Source: Roseibium sp. HPY-6
GTDB taxonomy: Bacteria; Pseudomonadota; Alphaproteobacteria; Rhizobiales; Stappiaceae
Direction of reading: 5' to 3'
Assembly (NCBI RefSeq): GCF_040530035.1
Contig: NZ_JBEWCD010000005.1
Location: 1 to 64,000 of the forward strand
DNA length: 64,000 bases
Below, one piece after another: positions 16,946 through 25,210 of this stretch. Position numbers and translations under genes: made by a program. A model generated the notes under the pieces. It did no database searches, was not told the origin of the DNA, and saw only the letters and a program-made list of their open reading frames with translations. How positions within the stretch are numbered: the stretch's first letter is position 1; each line of letters opens with the position of its first letter.

Positions 16946-17863
16946 ATGACGACCCAGATTTTCCACGACACAGAGGCTGACCGGTCATTCAAGGCCAAAC
17001 GCATATCGGGTAGAATTCTGATCTACGGTATCCTGATCGTCTGGGCGTTCATTTCGATCTTCCCGATCTACTGGACGATCACCACGAGCTTCAAGATGGC
17101 CCCCGATGTCATGAAGGGGAACATGGTGCCCTGGTGGGATTACATCCCGAAGTGGCTTGGGTGGCGCTCGCTCGGGCTGTCACCGGATACCATTGCCAAC
17201 GAGAGCACGGTTCGGGATGAGTTCCTGAAAAGGTTCTGGAACTCGACCGTCGTTGCGGTTTCCGCCTCCACGCTCGCGGTCATGCTGGGCAGCATGACGG
17301 CCTATGGCCTGTCCCGCTTCAATTACCGCTTCGGCTTCATGCGCAATCCGGACATCTCGTTCTTCTTCCTGAGCCAGCTTATTCTTCCGCCGGTCGTGCT
17401 CGCGCTTCCGTTTCTGGTTCTCTACAAATCGCTTGCGATGCTGGATACGCGCATTGGCCTCATTCTGCTCTATACGCTCACGGTCCTGCCTATCGTGATC
17501 TGGATCATGCGCGATCAGTTCGGCTCCATTCCAACGGAGCTTGAGGAGGCCGCGCTCGTTGACGGTCTGTCGATCTGGGGCGCGTTCCTGACAATCATTC
17601 TGCCCATCGCGGCACCCGGCATGGTCGCGTCGTTTATCCTGTCGCTTGTCCTGACGTGGAACGAGTATTTCTTTGCTGCACTGCTGACATCGAGCCACGC
17701 AACAACCCTGCCCGTAATGGTCGCGAGCCAGACCGGATCGCAGGGCATAAGCTGGTGGTCCATGGCAGCGCTCAGCTTTGCGGCCATCCTTCCCTTGATC
17801 ATCATCGGAATTGCGCTTGAGCGGTTTATCATCAAGGGCATGGCAGCCGGTGCGGTGAAATAA
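16946..17863 (+). CDS. Sugar ABC transporter permease (MalG type)
   Basis: A 305-aa inner-membrane permease with six spans, the first near residues 25-45 (LIYGILIVWAFISIFPIYWTI). The EAA motif EEAALVDGLSIWGAFLTIILPIAAP is near 199-223. It starts one base after the stop of the partner permease gene. Its end is only 4 bp from the end of the convergent FGGY kinase gene, with no terminator in between. Confidence 0.9.
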   Translation: MTTQIFHDTEADRSFKAKRISGRILIYGILIVWAFISIFPIYWTITTSFKMAPDVMKGNMVPWWDYIPKWLGWRSLGLSPDTIANESTVRDEFLKRFWNSTVVAVSASTLAVMLGSMTAYGLSRFNYRFGFMRNPDISFFFLSQLILPPVVLALPFLVLYKSLAMLDTRIGLILLYTLTVLPIVIWIMRDQFGSIPTELEEAALVDGLSIWGAFLTIILPIAAPGMVASFILSLVLTWNEYFFAALLTSSHATTLPVMVASQTGSQGISWWSMAALSFAAILPLIIIGIALERFIIKGMAAGAVK

Positions 17864-17867
17864 CCTG

Positions 17868-19355
17868 TTACCCAAGCTCGGCCGCAATATCCCTGGTTTG
17901 CTCATAGAGCCGGCGGAAGAGCGGGTAAGTCTTGCGGTAAGCCGGAACGTCGTTCGGGTGGATCGTCTGCGATGCGGGGTTCCACCTTGCAATGTCGTCA
18001 ATATTTGCTTCGCCGATCGCCAGCCGGGCCAGGAACGCATCGCCGTAGCTCGCACCAACCGTTTTTTGACAAACGATTTGGCTTAATCCGGACGCATCTG
18101 AAGTTCCCTGCAGCCATACGCCGTTTTTTGTGCCGCCACCGACCGCGAGGATGCGCGTCGGTTCGACACCGGCGTCCCGATACGTCTCGACAACGTGGGC
18201 CGTGCCAAATGTGATCCCCTCAAGGAGGGCCCGGTACATGTGCCCGCGCGTATGGGTCAGGTTCAGACCGAAAAAGGTCCCCTTTGCATGCGGATCATGC
18301 AAGGGCGTCCGTTCGCCCGAAAAATAGGGCAAAAAAAGCAGACCGTTCGCGCCCGGGGCGACTGCCTCCGCTTCTTGCGCGAGTGTCAAAAACGCCTTCT
18401 CCCTGGGAAGCTCGCGCGCGAACTGATCGCGGAACCAGTGTGTCAGCGTGCCAGACGTTGCCAGTCCCGCCATGGATGCGTGCAGTCCGGGAAAAAGCCA
18501 GGGCGCATACCAGAGACGTCCATCCCGGACGCGATCTTCGGTCAGTGTGATGATGAAGATGGTTGATCCATACATCATCATCATGTCACCGGTTGAGCGA
18601 ACGCCCACGCTGAGCGCTTCCGCGGCTGCGTCTATCGTTCCCGACGTGACGGGTGTTCCTTCCGCAAGACCCGTTTGTGCAGCAGCTTTCGATGTCACGT
18701 GGCCAGCAATCTCGGACGACCACAGCAATCGCGGCAACAGGTCCGGCTGCAGGATTTCGGGGGCGAGATCGAAGCACCAGTCTTGCGTGATCACATCATA
18801 AAGCGGTGAAAAATTCGCAGCCGTATAATGGTCGATCACATATTCACCGGTCAGCCGATGAACGATAAAGCTGGTGGAGGTCAGGATCTTGTGCGCCGCT
18901 TGATAAATCGGCGGGCGATTGTTTTTCAGCCACAGGATCTTCGGCCCGACCGACTGGGATGTAAGAGAGTTTCCGCAGCGCTCCAGTAGAACGTCGTCTC
19001 CGATCCGGGCGGTGAGGCTTTCGACTTCACTCATCGCCCTGGTGTCGACCCCATAGAGCACACCATTCATAAGCGGAGCGCCATCCTTGTCGACCGGCAG
19101 CATGCACGGGCCGATCGCAGAGCATGCGACGCATTTAATCTGATTGCCGGTGATGCCGGATTGCCGGATGAGATCTTTTGTGACGGCGACGAAGTCACCC
19201 CACCAGTCCTCTTCGGGCCGATGTTCCGCCCACCCAGGCTGAGGCACCGTCATTTCGTGAGCCTTGCGTGCGGTGGCGACAACCTCACCGCTTGCGTCGG
19301 CCAGTACGCCTTTCGTTTCATAGGTGCCGATATCGACCCCGAGCGTATAGGTCAT
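17868..19355 (-). CDS. FGGY-family carbohydrate kinase (xylulokinase-like)
   Basis: A 495-aa kinase of the FGGY family, which phosphorylates open-chain or cyclic sugars such as xylulose, gluconate or ribulose using ATP. The N-terminal phosphate motif GVDIGTYETKG is at residues 6-16, the catalytic-type Asp lies in SGTIDAAAEALSVG near 235-250, and the adenosine motif AVGGGTKNGVWLQGTSDASG near 405-425. I chose the ATG at 19355 because it overlaps the stop of the M42 peptidase gene (ATGA); earlier in-frame ATGs add a non-family extension. It ends an operon with the M42 and BtpA-type genes. Confidence 0.88.
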   Translation of the reverse strand: MTYTLGVDIGTYETKGVLADASGEVVATARKAHEMTVPQPGWAEHRPEEDWWGDFVAVTKDLIRQSGITGNQIKCVACSAIGPCMLPVDKDGAPLMNGVLYGVDTRAMSEVESLTARIGDDVLLERCGNSLTSQSVGPKILWLKNNRPPIYQAAHKILTSTSFIVHRLTGEYVIDHYTAANFSPLYDVITQDWCFDLAPEILQPDLLPRLLWSSEIAGHVTSKAAAQTGLAEGTPVTSGTIDAAAEALSVGVRSTGDMMMMYGSTIFIITLTEDRVRDGRLWYAPWLFPGLHASMAGLATSGTLTHWFRDQFARELPREKAFLTLAQEAEAVAPGANGLLFLPYFSGERTPLHDPHAKGTFFGLNLTHTRGHMYRALLEGITFGTAHVVETYRDAGVEPTRILAVGGGTKNGVWLQGTSDASGLSQIVCQKTVGASYGDAFLARLAIGEANIDDIARWNPASQTIHPNDVPAYRKTYPLFRRLYEQTRDIAAELG

Positions 19356-20422
19356 GCGCGGCGGTCCAGCTGGGTTTCGGGTGTGATTTTTTCCAGTGCG
19401 GCACGCAGGAGCTTGGCTAGGTCTTCCAGATCGCTGATCTGGCACACCTCCAGCGACGAATGGCTGTAGCGCATTGGAAAGCCGACATCGATTGACGCCA
19501 CGCCTTCACCCACCAATTGCACATAGCTGAGATCCGTCAAAACGCCCACCTGTGCGGACCTTTGAAGATTCATCGCAAGACCCGTGGCCGCGTTTTCAAA
19601 GACAGTGACAAGCGCAGGATGCGGCAAGACCCCGTTCAGCGTGCCGCGGCCGTGGAAGCTGTAAAGACTGATGCCGGGTCCGCCGCCAAGGCTCATGTCG
19701 CCCAGCTCGGACGTGTCCGGCGTGTCGCACGCGAGCATGAGATCAATCTGAATGGCAATGTCCGGTTTCAGGTTTTGCGCCGCGACGACGGCACCGCGTA
19801 AATTGAATTCCTCCTGGGTGGAAAACACAACGTGAACCGTCGGGCCGTCCTGCCGATTGGCGAGCGACCTTGCAACGTCCAGGAGCACTGCGCATCCGGC
19901 CCTGTCGTCGATCGCGGTCCCGGCAACACGTCCCTCGGCAAGCTGCATGTAGTTCGGAGCGTAAGTAACCGGCGTCCCGATTACGATCCCGTCCCCTTCT
20001 GCACGGGCCTTGCTCGTGTAGCCGGCATCAATGAAGAGCTCCGCTGCCTTCGGAACTGAATATTTTTCGTCAGGCTGGGTGGCGTGGTGGCTTTTGTTCG
20101 CAATGACACCGGGAATGTCTTTGCCGTTCGCGGCAGACAGAACGACTGCCTGTGAAAGCAGCGCCCGTTCCGGCACGCCGCCGACCCGATGGACTCTGAT
20201 CAGACCGTTGTCTTCAACCTTTCTGACCACGAAACCCAATTGATCCATATGGGTGAAAAGCATCACCGAAGGGTTTGTCCCCGGAAAGGTCGCGATCAGG
20301 TTGCCAAGACGATCTGTCCGGCACGGCACGGGCATTCTGGCGGCAATTTCGCCGGCGACGCGTTCTTCGTGGCCGGAGAGGCCGGGGATCAGAGCGAGGG
20401 CCCGGAGGTCTTCGGCAATCAT
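19352..20422 (-). CDS. M42-family metallopeptidase (FrvX/SgcX-like)
   Basis: A 356-aa member of the M42 family of dinuclear zinc/cobalt aminopeptidases and related hydrolases. Metal ligands are visible: FTHMDQLGF near residues 56-64, AIDDRAGCAVLL near 175-186, the catalytic and ligand Glu pair in STQEEFNLRG near 206-215, and RYSHSSLEV near 313-321. Some relatives in sugar operons (FrvX, SgcX) have been annotated as endoglucanases or peptidases of unknown role. Both ends overlap neighbours by 4 bp, placing it firmly between the BtpA-type and FGGY-kinase genes. Confidence 0.87.
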   Translation of the reverse strand: MIAEDLRALALIPGLSGHEERVAGEIAARMPVPCRTDRLGNLIATFPGTNPSVMLFTHMDQLGFVVRKVEDNGLIRVHRVGGVPERALLSQAVVLSAANGKDIPGVIANKSHHATQPDEKYSVPKAAELFIDAGYTSKARAEGDGIVIGTPVTYAPNYMQLAEGRVAGTAIDDRAGCAVLLDVARSLANRQDGPTVHVVFSTQEEFNLRGAVVAAQNLKPDIAIQIDLMLACDTPDTSELGDMSLGGGPGISLYSFHGRGTLNGVLPHPALVTVFENAATGLAMNLQRSAQVGVLTDLSYVQLVGEGVASIDVGFPMRYSHSSLEVCQISDLEDLAKLLRAALEKITPETQLDRRA

Positions 20423-21222
20423 CGGGCGGCCCTCGCCAGGTCCATGAACTGCCTGGCGCGCTCCGGATCTACCGCATTCCAGGTATTGCCGTCGACTTTC
20501 AGACTGGAGCCGACAACGCAGCCGTCGGCGATGCGAAGAACTTCGGCGACGGTCGCGTGCTTTACGCCGGTATTCGCGAGGACAGGCGTATCGGGCAGAA
20601 CAGACTTTACGGCTTCTAGGTCTTCCATCCGCGCGGCCTCTCCGGTGATTTGACCAGACACTAGAACGGCGTCAGGGATCGATGAAAAAACCGCCGAGCG
20701 TGCCCGGTCGGGAAGCGGCCGGCGATCCAGACTGTCGGCAAATTCCGCGGACACGTTGTAGAGCATCAGGAGATCGTCTCTATCCAGGCGCTTTCGATAG
20801 CGCAGGGCGCCTCCGGCATCCGGTGCCCAGTGTCCCATGTCGCTCGCATAGGTGCCGGTGAAAATCTCACGGCAAAACGCAGCGCCGCAGGCAGTCGCCA
20901 ATGCGACGGTGCTCTTCGGATCCCAAAGGACATTGACCCCGAAGGGGACGGTGATCTGCTCCCGCAGACGGCCGATGACATAGGCCATCGTTGTTGTGCT
21001 CGCAGGGTCGACGGTGAATTCGTAGGGGCGGTCATTTTCGTTCCCGAACATCACCGCGTCGACGCCAGCTGCCTGAAGCGCGCGAAGGTCGGCTTCAGCG
21101 TCCCTCAAGAGGCCATCGACGCCGCGGTCCGCGTTGTAAAGCGGTGTCCCCGGCAATGCGCCCAGATGAACCATGGCGATGACGGGTTTGGGTGTTCCAA
21201 AAACAGCTTCGAATTTGCCCAT
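20419..21222 (-). CDS. BtpA/SgcQ-family TIM-barrel protein
   Basis: A 267-aa protein of the BtpA/SgcQ family. BtpA was first linked to photosystem I stability in cyanobacteria, but homologues in carbohydrate operons (SgcQ in enterobacteria) are thought to be TIM-barrel enzymes of unknown reaction. Typical stretches are MVHLGALPGTPLY near residues 18-30, FGVNVLWDPKSTVALATACGAAFCR near 97-121, and TGVKHATVAEVLRIADGCVVGSSLKVDG near 220-248. It is the first gene of the minus-strand BtpA-M42-FGGY operon and shares a 90-bp promoter region with the aldo-keto reductase gene. Confidence 0.85.
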   Translation of the reverse strand: MGKFEAVFGTPKPVIAMVHLGALPGTPLYNADRGVDGLLRDAEADLRALQAAGVDAVMFGNENDRPYEFTVDPASTTTMAYVIGRLREQITVPFGVNVLWDPKSTVALATACGAAFCREIFTGTYASDMGHWAPDAGGALRYRKRLDRDDLLMLYNVSAEFADSLDRRPLPDRARSAVFSSIPDAVLVSGQITGEAARMEDLEAVKSVLPDTPVLANTGVKHATVAEVLRIADGCVVGSSLKVDGNTWNAVDPERARQFMDLARAAR

Positions 21223-21283
21223 TAGGTTTCCTCCGTATCTCCATGCTGCCGAAAATTGAAGGTGCAGTCCAGACTATTTAATA

Positions 21284-21295
21284 CTAGCATGTCAG
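21284..21295. promoter_or_regulatory. Candidate GntR operator, copy 2
   Basis: CTAGCATGTCAG, extended upstream as ATACTAGCATGT, lies in the divergent gap between the BtpA operon and the aldo-keto reductase gene, 17 bp before the reductase ATG. The 13-base stretch ATACTAGCATGT is repeated exactly at 24939-24950 in front of the GntR gene. Confidence 0.55.
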
Positions 21296-21312
21296 TGGAT
21301 AGGAGGCTTTCC

Positions 21313-22335
21313 ATGGCGCTACGGACACGACATTGGGACAGGATCGGAAACGGGGGTGTTACCGTCACGGATCTTGGATTTGGAACGGCACCGCTGGGAA
21401 ACCTTTATCGCGCGATTTCGGACCAGGACGCCGAGGAAATCCTGTTGTCCTGTTGGGACGCAGGTGTGCGTTACTACGATACAGCGCCACTTTACGGGCT
21501 TGGTCTTTCGGAGACCCGGCTCAACCCGCTCCTGCGTGGCAAGGACCGCGACAGCTATGTACTGTCGACCAAGGTCGGCAGGATCCTCCAGGTGACAGCT
21601 CCTGATCAAAGGGACGGGTTCGGCAAGTGGTTTGACGTGCCTTCGCGGCGCGAGATCTACGATTACACCTACGACGGTGTCCTGCGTTCAATCGAGTTCA
21701 GTCTTGAACGGCTGGGTGTCGACCGGATCGATATCCTGTTCGCCCACGATCTCGATATATTCAATCACGGCACGCAAGATGCGCTCGACGCCAAATTGAA
21801 CGAGTTCATGGATGGTGGTTACAAGGCTTTGCTTTCCTTGAGAGATCAGGGTGTCATCAAGGCCTTCGGCGCTGGTGTGAACGAATGGCAACCCTGCCAG
21901 TGGATGGCCGAGCGGGGAGACTTCGACATCTTCCTTCTGGCGGGGAGATACACATTGCTTGAGCAGGAGGCCTTGACCAGCTTCCTGCCGCTATGTGAGA
22001 CGCGCAACATTGGCGTAGTCATCGGTGGTCCCTACAATTCCGGTATCCTGGCAACGGGCCCCAAACCGGGCGCTTTCTACAACTACGATCCGGCGCCCGA
22101 AGGCGTGCTTGAAAGGGTTCGCGGGATCCAAGGCATCTGTGACAGCCATGGCGTTCGCATGGTGGATGCTGCCTTTCAGTTTCCACTCCGTCACCCGTCG
22201 GTGATTTCAGTTATCCCGGGCGGACAGGGCGTCAGCGAAATGGAAAGCAATCTCGAAGCGGAGAACGCTGAGATCCCAGAGGCACTTTGGGCCGACTTGA
22301 AACACGAAGGTCTGGTGCGGGAAGACGCTCCATGA
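21313..22335 (+). CDS. Aldo-keto reductase (aldose 1-dehydrogenase type)
   Basis: A 340-aa (beta/alpha)8 NAD(P)-dependent oxidoreductase of the group that includes D-threo-aldose 1-dehydrogenase (L-fucose dehydrogenase) and pyridoxal 4-dehydrogenase. Catalytic residues fit: Asp-Tyr in VRYYDTAPLYGLGLSE (near residues 51-66), Lys in STKVGRIL (near 84-91) and His in LFAHDLD (near 142-148). The ATG at 21313 is preceded at ideal spacing by AGGAGG; two earlier in-frame ATGs lack this and one falls within the candidate GntR operator. It probably oxidises a fucose-like aldose to the lactone, matching the FucU mutarotase in the same island. Confidence 0.85.
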   Translation: MALRTRHWDRIGNGGVTVTDLGFGTAPLGNLYRAISDQDAEEILLSCWDAGVRYYDTAPLYGLGLSETRLNPLLRGKDRDSYVLSTKVGRILQVTAPDQRDGFGKWFDVPSRREIYDYTYDGVLRSIEFSLERLGVDRIDILFAHDLDIFNHGTQDALDAKLNEFMDGGYKALLSLRDQGVIKAFGAGVNEWQPCQWMAERGDFDIFLLAGRYTLLEQEALTSFLPLCETRNIGVVIGGPYNSGILATGPKPGAFYNYDPAPEGVLERVRGIQGICDSHGVRMVDAAFQFPLRHPSVISVIPGGQGVSEMESNLEAENAEIPEALWADLKHEGLVREDAP

Positions 22336-22392
22336 TTTCGGGCATCGCTTCGTGATTGAAAGCCTGGTGGCAGGCGGCGCGGATGTCTGTTT

Positions 22393-23241
22393 CTACAGGC
22401 TTCCGGAAACGTGTTCCGCAGCCGCAGTTTGCGCTCTTTCGATGGCCGTTTCGAATGGAGTGCCGTCTGCATATGCCGCTGCAAAGGCACCGACAAAGAC
22501 ATCTCCGGCACCGTGTGTTGAGTGGACCACCGCTTCCTTGGCGGGCTGATGTCGCGGTGTCTGACCGCTCTGTGCGAAACACACGCCGTCTCCGCCGAGT
22601 GTCACGATGACGCTCGATCCTGGAACCAGGGTCTGAAGCTTGCGCACACTGCCGGCCCAATCTGTATCAGAGGGCTCGTTTCCCAAAAGGTCCGAAGCCT
22701 CCAGGCGATTGACAATCAGCACGTCGACGGATTGCAGGTCTTCTCCAGTCAGGCCTGTTGCGGGGGCCGCGTTGAGGACGATTGGCACACCCGCATCAAG
22801 AGCCTTTTGTTTGACCCGGCGCAACGCGGAGTGCGTCATCTCGTTCTGCAAGAGCAGCATTTGGCACCCGCTCGGGATGTTCATCAACTCGGCATCGAAT
22901 TTGTGGTTCTCTGCCGAGACGATCACAGCGCCGTAGTTGCCGTCTTCATCGACAATGGCGGCGCTCATTCCGGACGCATCCGGCCCGGCCTGAAGTCCGG
23001 ACACGTCGATCCCGGCTTCTGTCAATCTGAGTTTCATTTCGGCACCAGCCTGATCCGATCCGATCCGCCCTGCAAATGCGACATCTGCACCTGCAAGGGC
23101 TGCCGCGATGGCCTGGTTTCCGCCTTTTCCGCCAAATTGATAAGCGACTGACGAGCCGCGCAGTGTTTCATCGATATGCGGCAGTCTGGACGCGCGCACC
23201 ACGACGTCCCAGTGCAGCGCCCCCACGACCAGTATCGTCAT
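22393..23241 (-). CDS. Ribokinase-like PfkB sugar kinase
   Basis: A 282-aa PfkB kinase, the third in the window. GGKGGNQAIAAALAGA near residues 37-52 and STHGAGDVFVGAFAAAYADG near 230-249 give the substrate and catalytic motifs. It is the last gene of a three-gene minus-strand unit (GntR regulator, TIM-barrel isomerase, kinase) joined by 4-bp overlaps. It is somewhat shorter than ribokinase, ending soon after the ATP-binding region. The product would be a sugar phosphate; the precise sugar is not evident. Confidence 0.87.
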   Translation of the reverse strand: MTILVVGALHWDVVVRASRLPHIDETLRGSSVAYQFGGKGGNQAIAAALAGADVAFAGRIGSDQAGAEMKLRLTEAGIDVSGLQAGPDASGMSAAIVDEDGNYGAVIVSAENHKFDAELMNIPSGCQMLLLQNEMTHSALRRVKQKALDAGVPIVLNAAPATGLTGEDLQSVDVLIVNRLEASDLLGNEPSDTDWAGSVRKLQTLVPGSSVIVTLGGDGVCFAQSGQTPRHQPAKEAVVHSTHGAGDVFVGAFAAAYADGTPFETAIERAQTAAAEHVSGSL

Positions 23242-24209
23242 AATCCGTAGAGCTCCCGGGCAACGATCCGCTGGGAAATCGCCGCATCCTGCCGGCTGAT
23301 CGCGTCGCTGAGCTCAGGGTCGTCGGACAAGCGATAGGCGACGTCCAGAAGGCGATCGGTCATGAGAACATTCGTGCGCGCTTCCTCGATCGGGTTCAGG
23401 CCGCCCATGTCGGGAAAGGTATCGAAGTAGATCACATCCGTCTGGTTGGCCCGCAGCATTGCGATCAGGAGTTCGACAGTCTGTATGGCGTGAACGGAAC
23501 CCACCATGAGGCCATCGTCGCGTTTGCCATAGCCGTCGTTCAGGTGCAGACCGATCATCCTGGAATGGCGCGCGATCAAAGCAGCCGAACAGGCAGGCAT
23601 TTCGTCTGCATAAAGGACATGGGCAAAATCGAGCGTCACGCCGAGATTGGCGGCATTCACTTCCCTGCAGGCGAGCAAAGTCGTGCCAATGTCCGGCATG
23701 AGAGAAAACGCCCGTGGCTCATTCGGTTTGTACTCGATCGCGATATCAAGGCCGGGGTTGTGAGCGCATACCTCCCGGATCGCCTCAATCGTATGGTCCC
23801 AGGCTGACGAGTAGTTCATCTGAAAGGCATAGTCGAACCCGTCCTGTCCCATCCAGAGCGTGACGACCTTGCCTCCCATCCGGGTACAGGCATCCAGTCC
23901 CTGCTTTGTGATGTCGAGGGCAGCCTGGCGGACAGACGGGTCAGGATTGGTAAAGGCTCCAAGCTTGAATGCGGGCTCGGAATAGTAACGCATGGCGATG
24001 CCGTTCAGCTCCAGTTCCGCCTTGTCCAACGCGCCTTTGACGGCTTCTTCGCCGTGTTTCGAAAAATGATCCGGATAGTTCAGGTCGGCTGCGCCGAGCC
24101 CTTCCACCTGTCCGGCGGCAGCGATCCAATCGAGCACATCGGAGCCAGGCAAGAGCTGTTTGAAGGCATTGAGGCGAGCCGCATAGCGGGGACGGTTGCG
24201 TCTTGTCAT
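23238..24209 (-). CDS. Sugar isomerase/epimerase TIM-barrel protein
   Basis: A 323-aa protein of the xylose-isomerase-like TIM-barrel superfamily. Metal-binding residues can be proposed from the conserved strand ends: AIEYKPNEPRAFS (Glu, near 156-168), VTLDFAHVLYADE (Asp/His, near 191-203) and IGLHLNDGYGKRDDGL (His/Asp, near 221-236). Members isomerise or epimerise free sugars or sugar acids with Mn2+ or Mg2+. Its start overlaps the GntR stop and its stop overlaps the kinase start, so isomerisation followed by phosphorylation is likely. It resembles the L-rhamnose-isomerase-like subgroup, but I cannot fix the substrate. Confidence 0.82.
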   Translation of the reverse strand: MTRRNRPRYAARLNAFKQLLPGSDVLDWIAAAGQVEGLGAADLNYPDHFSKHGEEAVKGALDKAELELNGIAMRYYSEPAFKLGAFTNPDPSVRQAALDITKQGLDACTRMGGKVVTLWMGQDGFDYAFQMNYSSAWDHTIEAIREVCAHNPGLDIAIEYKPNEPRAFSLMPDIGTTLLACREVNAANLGVTLDFAHVLYADEMPACSAALIARHSRMIGLHLNDGYGKRDDGLMVGSVHAIQTVELLIAMLRANQTDVIYFDTFPDMGGLNPIEEARTNVLMTDRLLDVAYRLSDDPELSDAISRQDAAISQRIVARELYGL

Positions 24210-24934
24210 GGTCGAGAAAAAAGCTCCGGGCGATCGCGTTCTACCGCTTCCAGGTGGCGAATAAGCTGGCCCAGGTGAAATTCCGTTGCGCTTCTGGCTG
24301 CACCTGGATCGCGCGCCGCGAGGGCATCGACAATCGCATAATGCTCATCAAGCGTATCCGAAACGCGCCTCGGATTCGGCAAGACAAGCTGGCGGGCGCG
24401 GTTGACATGCAGCCAACTTGTCTCGGCGATGGATGCCAGGCGTTTGAAGTGCGTGAACCCCATGATCAGATTGTGCATTGCCGTGTCGGACTTGTAAAAT
24501 CCCTGAATGTCCTGATGCTCCACAAGCCCCTGCTGAACCTTCAGGTTTCGTCGCAAGAGCGTGATCTGGTCGTCGGTAATGATCTGGGCCACATACTCAA
24601 CGGCAGCCAGCTCAAAAGCTTCTCTGATGAACGCCGCCTCGCGTATCTCGTCCATTGACAATTGAGCCACATAGGTCCCCGACTGTGGCATGACTCTGAG
24701 CAATCCCTCGGCGGCGAGCTTCGTCACGGCTTCTGCAACAGGGCTGCGCGAAATGCCCAACTGGTCGCATATCTCGGCTTTCCGCAGGACTTCTCCGGGT
24801 TCGTAAGCCAGGGTGAGAATCGCGTCCTTGAGGCTCATGTAAACGCGAGACGAAAGACTGCCTTCGTACTCTGACAAAGGTGTCAGCCGAACGGTGCCGG
24901 AGGTCTCCATATCTGTGGCCGTCGTTTCGCTCAT
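24206..24934 (-). CDS. GntR-family regulator with FCD domain
   Basis: A 242-aa regulator of the FadR/FCD subfamily. The winged helix-turn-helix covers about residues 27-95 (LRKAEICDQLGISRSPVAEAVTKLAAEGLLRVMPQSGTYV), and the all-helical FCD ligand domain follows with metal-type His residues (DTAMHNLIMGF, EHYAIVDAL, ATEFHLGQLIRHL). It leads the isomerase-kinase unit. A candidate operator lies 8 bp before its start and related sites lie at 21284 and 13970, which suggests it controls the whole 12-25 kb sugar island including itself. Confidence 0.9.
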   Translation of the reverse strand: MSETTATDMETSGTVRLTPLSEYEGSLSSRVYMSLKDAILTLAYEPGEVLRKAEICDQLGISRSPVAEAVTKLAAEGLLRVMPQSGTYVAQLSMDEIREAAFIREAFELAAVEYVAQIITDDQITLLRRNLKVQQGLVEHQDIQGFYKSDTAMHNLIMGFTHFKRLASIAETSWLHVNRARQLVLPNPRRVSDTLDEHYAIVDALAARDPGAARSATEFHLGQLIRHLEAVERDRPELFSRP

Positions 24935-24941
24935 TGGTATA

Positions 24942-24953
24942 CTAGCATGTTAC
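24942..24953. promoter_or_regulatory. Candidate GntR operator, copy 3 (autoregulatory)
   Basis: CTAGCATGTTAC, within GGTATACTAGCATGTTAC, lies 8 bp upstream of the GntR start codon. It matches the sites at 13970 and 21284 at 10 of 12 positions each. Immediately next to it (24954-24967) is a perfect 14-bp palindrome, ATTTCGCGCGAAAT. Confidence 0.55.
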
Positions 24954-24967
24954 ATTTCGCGCGAAAT
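24954..24967. promoter_or_regulatory. 14-bp palindrome beside the GntR operator
   Basis: ATTTCGCGCGAAAT is a perfect palindrome in the 276-bp divergent region between the GntR gene and the second FGGY kinase gene. It abuts the candidate GntR site. A second regulator may bind here; the rest of the gap (24968-25200) shows nothing I can name. Confidence 0.4.
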
Positions 24968-25210
24968 CCGGACAAGGGCGTTTGTCGGCAGTCTGCCGCT
25001 TCTTTGTGAATTTGAAGCTGTGCTCGTGTTGAAGGCTGTCGATGGCGTCGTTGGAGTGCAGCGGTCAAATAGTTGAGCGGTGCATCGGTCAAGGCGCGCG
25101 AAAGCACGCGTTGAGGTGAAAAGGGGAGTGTGACAGGCTTCGAAACGGCGCATCTTTCCATTTGATCCGGAACGGAGCGCCAACGGGAAATTGGTCGCAC
25201 AGGAGCGTAA

